DNA of 5,391 bases from an uncultured Collinsella sp. (lineage in GTDB: Bacteria; Actinomycetota; Coriobacteriia; Coriobacteriales; Coriobacteriaceae). The position numbers and the translations under genes are program-made. Positions 1-4,480 of the stretch are shown here, piece by piece (positions within the stretch are counted from its first letter, which is position 1; every line of letters begins with the position of its first letter). The stretch covers positions 1-5,391 of the forward strand of contig USDE01000114.1 of the NCBI GenBank assembly GCA_900553345.1, written 5' to 3'. Under the pieces are notes generated by a model that searched no databases, had not been told where the DNA came from, and saw nothing but the letters and a program-made list of their open reading frames with translations.

Positions 1-10
1 CTCGACCCAA

Positions 11-108
11 CTGTTACAGATCGAGACAAAGGTTGGACGCGGTGCCGAAAGATCTTGATCTGTAACATCTAGAGGCTCAAAGACTGTCTTCCTGTTACAG
101 ATCAAGAC
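11..108. repeat. Left part of alternating inverted-repeat array (3 arms)
   Basis: Three arms lie here: 11-27 (plus orientation, CTGTTACAGATCGAGAC), 51-67 (minus orientation, ending TGATCTGTAACA) and 92-108 (plus orientation, CTGTTACAGATCAAGAC). The second and third form a perfect 15-bp inverted repeat (53-67 with 93-107). The first and second match with one difference. Plus arms start 81 bases apart, and loops between arms are 23-24 bases. The loop sequences resemble the matching loops of the right array, for example TCTAGAGGC at 68-76 and again at 1271-1279. The array may continue left of base 1, outside the window. Confidence 0.9.
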
Positions 109-134
109 ATTTGTCAGCGGCGGTAACAGCGGCG

Positions 135-1166
135 ATGGCCCATTTTTTCGATGTGGTGGTGATGGAAGTGTCTAATACCGTTTTTAAACACAAGCATGCA
201 ACACGTAACACCTTGGCGCGGAATAGGATGCTTGCCAGGCTCACGGAGGCGGCTGAACAAGGCGTGCCGCTTGTGACGCACGACAATGCCGAGCTCATGT
301 GGCTGCGGCGCCATGTGGGCACAGACGATATTGCGGAGCCCGAATCGCACCTTTTCTGTTTTCAGCATGAATGGGATGCGTTGACGCCGCCGGAGCGGGC
401 GCGGTGGACCATCAAGGGGCTTGCCGAGTTTCACCCCGATTGGGCGTTTTGGGGATATGATGCCGCGCTGATATGGGGTCTGGAGGTGCCGAATGATCTG
501 CTCGGGCCGCGTTACTTGGTCAAGACGGGTTGTTCGGTGGCATTGAGTATGGGGTGTAGACTGCTGCGTCCGCAGGCGGCGGGTGCACTTGAACAAGTCG
601 ATGGCGTGCGGGTGACGCCGTTTTGGCGCACGGTGGAGGATTGTCTGCTGCATGCGCCGTTCTCCTACGGGTTGGCGATCGCCGATTCTGCATTGCGGGC
701 AAGGGACGTATCGCGCGACGACCTCTGCGAACGGCTCCAGGTGATTGCGTCGCATGCGGACGGGCTGTCCGAGAACGGCGGCGAGTCTCGCTTTCGGGCG
801 TTCTTTATTGCATACGGCTTTCCGGTTCCGGAGTTGCAGGTGGAGTTTCGCGACCCGCTTGATCTAAGCCAAGTGTTTCGGGTCGATTATTTCTGGAGGC
901 TCGAGGACGGGACATGTGTCATCGGCGAGCTCGACGGAAAGGGGAAGTATGCCTTGCAGAACGGCGAGGGTCGGGAGCCGGTCGACCCGTTCGTGGCAGA
1001 GCGTCAGCGGGAATCTCATCTGACAATGCTCGGGCACAAGGTGCTTCGGTTCACGTTTGATGAACTCAAGAACCCAGGGAAGCTGGTTGAGAAGATGGGG
1101 CTGGCGGGTATTCCGCAGCGGGCCAATTTGGCTGAGGAATGGAGACACCAGTGGTATGGGCGCTGA
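135..1166 (+). CDS. AbiEi-like protein with C-terminal PD-(D/E)XK (DUF559/Vsr-like) nuclease domain
   Basis: The protein has about 343 residues from ATG 135. The N-terminal half resembles the AbiEi family found in many actinobacteria: a helical, winged-helix-like segment (ARNRMLARLTEAAEQG), then a conserved-looking stretch around FHPDWAFWGYDAALIWGL. The C-terminal third has the PD-(D/E)XK signature of DUF559/Vsr-like nucleases. This comprises VDY (aspartate), then GELDGKGKY supplying the E-x-D-x-K triad, then ERQRESHLTMLGH and VLRFTFDEL as the closing helix and strand. The catalytic residues look intact, so it could cut DNA, but the substrate is unknown. No AbiEii-type nucleotidyltransferase toxin gene is next to it, so a classical toxin-antitoxin pair is not supported here. 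The start is uncertain: TTG 111, ATG 135 and ATG 162 are all in frame and none has a good ribosome binding site. The gene lies between inverted arms of a repeat array, three bases or more after one arm and eight bases before the next. Confidence 0.8.
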   Translation: MAHFFDVVVMEVSNTVFKHKHATRNTLARNRMLARLTEAAEQGVPLVTHDNAELMWLRRHVGTDDIAEPESHLFCFQHEWDALTPPERARWTIKGLAEFHPDWAFWGYDAALIWGLEVPNDLLGPRYLVKTGCSVALSMGCRLLRPQAAGALEQVDGVRVTPFWRTVEDCLLHAPFSYGLAIADSALRARDVSRDDLCERLQVIASHADGLSENGGESRFRAFFIAYGFPVPELQVEFRDPLDLSQVFRVDYFWRLEDGTCVIGELDGKGKYALQNGEGREPVDPFVAERQRESHLTMLGHKVLRFTFDELKNPGKLVEKMGLAGIPQRANLAEEWRHQWYGR

Positions 1167-1174
1167 AGTGGACG

Positions 1175-1492
1175 GTCTTAATCTGTAACAACAGGGGACC
1201 GTTTGGCCTCGTAACTGTTACAGATTAAGACAAAAGGTTGGCGGCTGACGAAAAATCTCAATCTGTAACATCTAGAGGCCGAAAACCTGTCTACTTGTTA
1301 CAGATTTAGACGTTTGACGACGGGGCTGGGAATATCTCGATCTGTAACATCTGATGGCCAAAAATCGGTCTATCTGTTACAGATTGAGACAAAGGCTGGA
1401 GGCACGACCGAAAATCTCGATCTGTAACATTTGGAAGGTTAAAGACGGTCTATTTGTTACAGATCAAGACGTTTTGCTGGAACGACCGAAGC
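1175..1492. repeat. Right part of alternating inverted-repeat array (8 arms, 80-base unit)
   Basis: Arms in plus orientation are at 1215-1231, 1295-1311, 1374-1390 and 1454-1470. Arms in minus orientation are at 1175-1190, 1255-1270, 1334-1349 and 1414-1429. Orientation alternates without exception. Plus arms start 80, 79 and 80 bases apart, and minus arms end 80, 79 and 80 bases apart. 1175-1190 and 1216-1231 are perfect 16-bp inverted copies. The loops are 22-24 bases and related between units: after a plus arm AAAGG-TGG then GACCGAAA, and after a minus arm TCTAGAGGCC then CGGTCTAT. The last unit follows the pattern as far as ACGACCGAA (about 1492) and then decays, which marks the array edge. 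No gene is seen in this stretch. Confidence 0.92.
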
Positions 1493-1576
1493 GTCGCTGC
1501 ACTGGTCTGTTCGTCCTCACGCCCTTCTCTTCCTCCCGTTAGCCGATATGTCCGCAGTAACCCTGTCGCGCTGGGT

Positions 1577-1595
1577 GATAATGAACAAATGTTCA
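1577..1595 (+). promoter_or_regulatory. Possible -10 element and 14-base palindrome before the amidohydrolase
   Basis: GATAAT at 1577-1582 resembles a -10 box, with only a weak -35 candidate upstream. It runs directly into TGAACA-AA-TGTTCA (1582-1595), a perfect 6-bp inverted repeat with a two-base centre. The position, 27-40 bases before the start codon, suits an operator overlapping the transcription start. The regulator is unknown. The -10 call is weak, but the palindrome is directly visible. Confidence 0.3.
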
Positions 1596-1606
1596 AGTTA
1601 ATCGTG

Positions 1607-1613
1607 AAGGAGG
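1607..1613 (+). promoter_or_regulatory. Ribosome binding site that fixes the amidohydrolase start
   Basis: AAGGAGG, nearly the full anti-16S complement, lies eight bases before ATG 1622. The reading frame stays open upstream into the repeat array (to 1454), but this site and the protein alignment both favour ATG 1622. Confidence 0.85.
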
Positions 1614-1621
1614 AGCTCGAT

Positions 1622-2992
1622 ATGGCGTCTGCCGATCGTCCCACGTTGTTTATCAATGCGACTGTTCTGGATGGTTCGGAACATATGGAGCCGCAGCCCG
1701 ACATGGCCGTGGCCGTTGAGCGCGGTCTCATCACGTGGATGGGGCCGAGTGCTGTGGCACAGGCGCCTGCAGGTGCCGAGGTCATCGACTTGGCAGGGGC
1801 GTATCTCATGCCAGGCCTCATCAATATGCATGTGCATCTGTGCGGTTCGGGCAAGCCGGTTTCGGCGGGCGATGCGGGCGCGCTGATGAAGAAGCTCGAT
1901 AATCCCGTTGGGCGCGCCATTGTCCGCCATATCCTCAAGGGCAGCGCCCAGCAGCAGCTGGCAAGTGGCGTGACCACGGTGCGCGGCGCGGGCGACCCGC
2001 TGTTTGCCGATCTTGCCGTGCGCGATGCTATCGATGCCGGCAAGTATCAAGGTCCTCGCCTGGTGGCGCCGGGAACGGGCGTCACGGTGCCGGGCGGCCA
2101 TGGTGCAGGCTTGTTCGCCCAGGTGGCCAACAGTCCCGCCGAGGCAGCCGAACAGGTGCGTGACCTGTATGCGCGCGGTGCCGACGTCATTAAGCTGTTC
2201 GTAACGGGCGGTGTGTTCGACGCGACCGAGGTGGGCGAGCCGGGCGTGCTGCGTATGCCGGTGGAGGTTGCCGCGGCGGCGTGCAAGGCGGCGCACGATA
2301 TGGGCCTTCCGGTTATGGCTCATGTCGAGAGTACCGAGGGCGTAAAGGCCGCGCTTGAGGCCGGCGTTGACACGATTGAGCACGGCGCTCCGTTGACGCC
2401 CGAGATCCTGGAACTGTACCGCGGCGCCGCGGGTACGCAGCTCGAGGGACGTGCGCCGAGTGTGACCTGCACTATCAGCCCCGCGCTGCCGTTTGTGCTG
2501 CTCGATCCGGAGAAGACCCATTCGACCGACACGCAAAAGAAGAACGGCGACATCGTGTGCTCAGGCATTATCGAGAGTGCTCGTGCGGCGCTGAAAGCCG
2601 GTATCAAGGTAGGCCTGGGCACGGACTCGAGCTGCCCGTTTGTGACGCAGTACGACATGTGGCGTGAGGTGGCCTATTTTGCCAAGTATGTCGGCGTGAG
2701 CAACGCCTTCGCGCTGCATACGGCCACGCAGGTCAATGCCGAGCTGCTGGGACTGGGTGGCGAGACCGGCACAATCGAGTGCGGCAAGGCCGCCGATATC
2801 CTGATGACGCGCGAGAACCCGCTCGATGACCTGCGCGCTCTGCGAGAGCCGATGCACGTGATGTGTCGTGGCGATCTGATGCGCAAGCTCAAGGTCAAGC
2901 GTATCCCCGAGGTTGACGCCGAGCTCGACACGATTATGGCCATGCCGTCCGAGGCGCTGGCCGAGGAGCTCGCCCGCGACGGCGTGGCGTAA
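1622..2992 (+). CDS. Metal-dependent amidohydrolase (imidazolonepropionase/Xaa-Pro dipeptidase-like)
   Basis: This is a complete 456-residue protein of the amidohydrolase superfamily (TIM barrel plus small beta-sandwich). All expected metal ligands of a binuclear subtype I enzyme are visible: H70 and H72 in the NMHVHL motif, K191 in VIKLF (the lysine usually carboxylated to bridge the metals), H234 in MAHVES, H254 in IEHGA and D335 in GTDSS. The N-terminal strands (LFINATVLDG, then YLMPGLIN) and the C-terminal GTIECGKAADILM segment are the usual composite domain. It most resembles cytosolic imidazolonepropionase-related and Xaa-Pro or Xaa-Arg dipeptidase members. Substrate cannot be set from sequence alone: an N-acyl amino acid, a dipeptide or a cyclic amide are all possible. 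No histidine-degradation genes are nearby, so a true HutI is unlikely. There is no signal peptide, so it is cytosolic. It appears monocistronic, ending at the 3044-3078 terminator. Confidence 0.93.
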   Translation: MASADRPTLFINATVLDGSEHMEPQPDMAVAVERGLITWMGPSAVAQAPAGAEVIDLAGAYLMPGLINMHVHLCGSGKPVSAGDAGALMKKLDNPVGRAIVRHILKGSAQQQLASGVTTVRGAGDPLFADLAVRDAIDAGKYQGPRLVAPGTGVTVPGGHGAGLFAQVANSPAEAAEQVRDLYARGADVIKLFVTGGVFDATEVGEPGVLRMPVEVAAAACKAAHDMGLPVMAHVESTEGVKAALEAGVDTIEHGAPLTPEILELYRGAAGTQLEGRAPSVTCTISPALPFVLLDPEKTHSTDTQKKNGDIVCSGIIESARAALKAGIKVGLGTDSSCPFVTQYDMWREVAYFAKYVGVSNAFALHTATQVNAELLGLGGETGTIECGKAADILMTRENPLDDLRALREPMHVMCRGDLMRKLKVKRIPEVDAELDTIMAMPSEALAEELARDGVA

Positions 2993-3043
2993 GCGCGCGA
3001 TATGGCGATGCGACAAAGGGACAATCCTTTTGTCATAATCAGA

Positions 3044-3078
3044 AAAAGCCGAGGTCCCAGTGCGAGGCCTCGGCTTTT
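3044..3078. terminator. Bidirectional intrinsic terminator between convergent genes
   Basis: AAAAGCCGAGG (3044-3054) pairs perfectly with CCTCGGCTTTT (3068-3078), an 11-bp stem with a 13-base loop. TTTT-A-TTTT follows on the plus strand. A-residues precede the left arm, giving a T-run on the minus strand. It lies 51 bases after the amidohydrolase stop and 22 bases past the end of the minus-strand zinc-ribbon gene, so it can serve both. Confidence 0.93.
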
Positions 3079-3100
3079 ATTTTGTCCCATGGTATGGCGG

Positions 3101-3574
3101 CTATGAGCGCGTCTCCATCTTGGCGTGGCACTTGGGACAGGTGACGCGGATCTTGCCCTTGCCCTTGGGGACGGAGAGCATCTGGCCGCAGTTAGGGCAC
3201 TTGAGGTATGCCGTGGTCTTGCGACCCTTCCACATCTTCTTGGCCGTGCGCTTGGCACGCTCAAAGTCTTCCTTGCTGGTGCCGGCCGCGCGCGAGGTGC
3301 TGGCCGCTGCGGCCCCGCCGCCCAAGCTGGCGACGAACTTGCCCAAGCCGGGGACCTTAGCCGAGCCGGCGACAAAGGCGTCGTTCTCCTTGCGACGTGC
3401 ATCGATGTTTTTGGACAGGCCGCGCAGCACGCCGATCACGATGACAGCGATGGCGATCCAGCTGAGCCACTGGATGCGGGCTATCGATCCGACCATCGCG
3501 ATGACGATGCCGACAAAACCCATTACGATGGTGAGTTCATCGGTGCCATTGCGACCCTTCATAAAGTCATTCAT
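3101..3574 (-). CDS. Small membrane protein with two TM helices and a C-terminal zinc ribbon
   Basis: This is a 157-residue protein of unknown function. A short N-terminal segment is followed by two hydrophobic helices (about residues 14-30 and 36-50, split by SIARIQWLS). Then comes a basic linker with a low-complexity Gly/Ala/Ser part (LGGGAAAASTSRAAGTS), and a charged helix (KEDFERAKRTAKKMWKGRK). It ends in a zinc ribbon with C126-x2-C129 and C146-x2-C149 (CPNCG and CPKCH). The cysteine pairs would bind one Zn and probably face the cytoplasm. The start was set at ATG 3574, where GAAAGG lies eight bases upstream. An upstream in-frame ATG at 3652 would read through the palindrome next to csoR and is unlikely. 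It is the last gene before the terminator and co-oriented with copA-copZ-csoR, 78 bases after csoR. Whether it has a metal-related role or is only a neighbour is not shown. Confidence 0.85.
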   Translation of the reverse strand: MNDFMKGRNGTDELTIVMGFVGIVIAMVGSIARIQWLSWIAIAVIVIGVLRGLSKNIDARRKENDAFVAGSAKVPGLGKFVASLGGGAAAASTSRAAGTSKEDFERAKRTAKKMWKGRKTTAYLKCPNCGQMLSVPKGKGKIRVTCPKCHAKMETRS

Positions 3575-3619
3575 GCAAATTGCCTTTCGTTCGATATACT
3601 GCACGCCTTTATACCCCTT

Positions 3620-3652
3620 TTGGTGCAAGGGGGACAGGTACGTTTGCACCAA
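3620..3652. repeat. 9-bp inverted repeat touching the csoR stop codon
   Basis: TTGGTGCAA (3620-3628) and TTGCACCAA (3644-3652) are perfect inverted copies around a 15-base centre (GGGGGACAGGTACGT). The right arm ends one base before the csoR stop codon (3653-3655). No T-run follows on either strand, so it is not a standard terminator. It looks like an extragenic palindrome that could stabilise the 3' end of the csoR message, or be a dispersed repeat. Confidence 0.75.
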
Positions 3653-3925
3653 TTACTTGGCGAGCTTGTCGACGACGCGCTCTATCTCGGCGAGCTTGGC
3701 GGCCTTGAGTTCCTCGTCGCCCGATTCGATGGCCGAGGCGACGCAGCCCTCGATGTGAGCCTTGAGCACATCGGCGTTGATGCGGGCGATGAGCGCCTGC
3801 GTGGCCATGAGCTGCGTGGAAATATCGACGCAATAGCGGTCCTCATCGACCATCCGCAAGATGCCGTCGATCTGACCGCGTGCCGTCTTGAGCATACGGG
3901 TCACCGATTTATGGTCTGCCATCAT
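3653..3925 (-). CDS. csoR: CsoR-family metal-sensing transcriptional repressor, probably Cu(I)
   Basis: This is a 90-residue, all-helical DUF156 (CsoR/RcnR/FrmR) protein. The family binds operator DNA as a tetramer and lets go when the metal or other inducer binds. C32, H57 and C61 (RYCVDIS and AHIEGC) match the C-H-C copper ligand set of Mycobacterium tuberculosis CsoR (C36, H61, C65). Y31, next to the first cysteine, is also conserved. RcnR needs extra histidines and FrmR lacks the third ligand, so Cu(I) sensing fits best. The family helix 1 (KTARGQIDGILRM) is present. There are two adjacent start codons (3925 and 3922). GAGG at 3933-3936 is better spaced for the first. The gene follows copZ and copA in the same direction, which supports repression of the copper module. 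No convincing CsoR operator is seen in the visible gaps, and the copA promoter lies outside the window. Confidence 0.92.
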   Translation of the reverse strand: MMADHKSVTRMLKTARGQIDGILRMVDEDRYCVDISTQLMATQALIARINADVLKAHIEGCVASAIESGDEELKAAKLAEIERVVDKLAK

Positions 3926-3963
3926 GGCGGGTCCTCGTTTCTGGTCAATCCTTCAAATACCTC

Positions 3964-4046
3964 GCCCTCAGTTGCGGTGAAATAGTTCTTGATTGAGGGC
4001 TTGGAGCGCTAAAACAGGAACTATTTCACCGCAACTTCTGAAGGGC
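3964..4046. repeat. Perfect 19-bp inverted repeat between copZ and csoR
   Basis: AGTTGCGGTGAAATAGTTC (3970-3988) is exactly inverted at 4018-4036, around a 29-base centre. Beyond an asymmetric internal loop the stem continues with GCCCT (3964-3968) against AGGGC (4042-4046). A competing stem, GCCCTCA (3964-3970) with TGAGGGC (3994-4000), could form instead. There is no T-run on either strand. The rest of this 186-base gap (4047-4111) shows only a 12-base palindrome at 4075-4086. Confidence 0.88.
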
Positions 4047-4111
4047 TGGTTGAGCGGTGGTTGCTGGGCGGCTATGTCGGCCGACAGCGGTGCCTGCTGG
4101 TGCGGTGGCAG

Positions 4112-4333
4112 CTAGGCTGCGGTCACGGACAGGGCGTGGAACTTCTCGCCGGCGCCCTCGACGGCGGCAGTGAGCTGCTCAGCGGTCACGGTGTCGGCGC
4201 ACTCCACCTGCACGGTCTGAGTCTCGTGATCGGCATCGGCGTCGGTCACGCCGGCAACGTTGAGCAGTGCCGTCTCGACAGTAGCGTCGCAGTGACCGCA
4301 CATAAGGCCGGAAGTCTTAATCGTGTAACGCAT
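4112..4333 (-). CDS. copZ: CopZ-type copper chaperone (single HMA domain)
   Basis: This is a 73-residue heavy-metal-associated domain with the beta-alpha-beta-beta-alpha-beta layout. It binds Cu(I) through C12 and C15 in the GLMCGHC motif and would hand copper to CopA or to CsoR in the cytosol. The usual motif is GMxCxxC. Here the residue two before the first cysteine is leucine and a methionine sits directly before the cysteine, a small departure. The start is ATG 4333, because AGAGAGG lies seven bases upstream and the HMA fold begins right there (MRYTIKTSG). The frame is open further upstream to 4444, but that stretch only reads through the palindrome 4363-4448 and is not part of the domain. 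It is 147 bases after copA and 186 before csoR in the same direction, fitting a copper-resistance module. Confidence 0.9.
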   Translation of the reverse strand: MRYTIKTSGLMCGHCDATVETALLNVAGVTDADADHETQTVQVECADTVTAEQLTAAVEGAGEKFHALSVTAA

Positions 4334-4340
4334 GGATATT

Positions 4341-4347
4341 CCTCTCT
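4341..4347 (-). promoter_or_regulatory. Ribosome binding site that fixes the copZ start
   Basis: AGAGAGG on the minus strand lies seven bases before ATG 4333. It separates the true start from the open but non-homologous upstream frame. Confidence 0.7.
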
Positions 4348-4362
4348 GTTGGGTCGGCTTTC

Positions 4363-4448
4363 CCAGGTGCCCGGCCTTGACCTTCAAACCGTCGCTCGCG
4401 TACCAAAGTACGCGTCGCTCTTCTTTCAGGTCAATCTCGGGCACCTGG
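4363..4448. repeat. Three-tier 86-base palindrome between copA and copZ
   Basis: Three nested perfect stems share one axis: CCAGGTGCCCG (4363-4373) with 4438-4448, TTGACCT (4377-4383) with 4428-4434, and CGCGTAC (4397-4403) with 4408-4414 around the loop CAAA. The unpaired stretches are symmetric, 3 and 3 bases, then 13 and 13 bases. The heptamer GTCGCTC occurs as a direct repeat on both sides of the central hairpin (4391-4397 and 4414-4420). No T-run follows, so it does not look like a terminator. It fills most of the gap and ends 15 bases before the copZ ribosome binding site. It may be a dispersed extragenic repeat, an mRNA processing or stabilising structure, or a miniature mobile element remnant. 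Confidence 0.88.
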
Positions 4449-4480
4449 AAAACCCGTTCTAAATGGACGTAATGGTGAGC

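Noticed and set aside
1175..1231. Terminator of the nuclease gene
   Set aside because: The 16-bp inverted repeat is perfect but is followed by AAAA and not a T-run on the plus strand, and it is one unit of the array.
1175..1492. CRISPR array
   Set aside because: The arms alternate in orientation, are only 15-17 bases, and the loops between them are related to each other instead of being unique. No cas genes are present.
1454..1621. N-terminal extension of the amidohydrolase
   Set aside because: The frame is open but begins inside a repeat arm. AAGGAGG and ATG 1622 match the family start, and the extension has no domain character.
1598..2536. Long minus-strand open frame opposite the amidohydrolase
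   Set aside because: It is an Arg/His-rich shadow product opposite a gene with all its catalytic residues.
3609..3640. CsoR operator (TATACCCC followed by GGGGGACAGGTA)
   Set aside because: The C-run and G-run recall CsoR sites, but they are ten bases apart and not properly symmetric, and the site lies before the zinc-ribbon gene, not before the copper genes. Worth remembering but not supported.
3125..3985. Long plus-strand open frame across the zinc-ribbon and csoR genes
   Set aside because: It is the antisense shadow of two well-recognised minus-strand genes in GC-rich DNA and crosses their palindromes. No ribosome binding site or domain is seen.
4075..4086. 12-base palindrome TGTCGGCCGACA after copZ
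   Set aside because: It is perfect but short and GC-rich, has no T-run and no clear role. It could be chance in this composition.
4334..4444. N-terminal extension of CopZ
   Set aside because: It is a translation of the palindrome 4363-4448. The HMA domain and a good ribosome binding site begin at ATG 4333.
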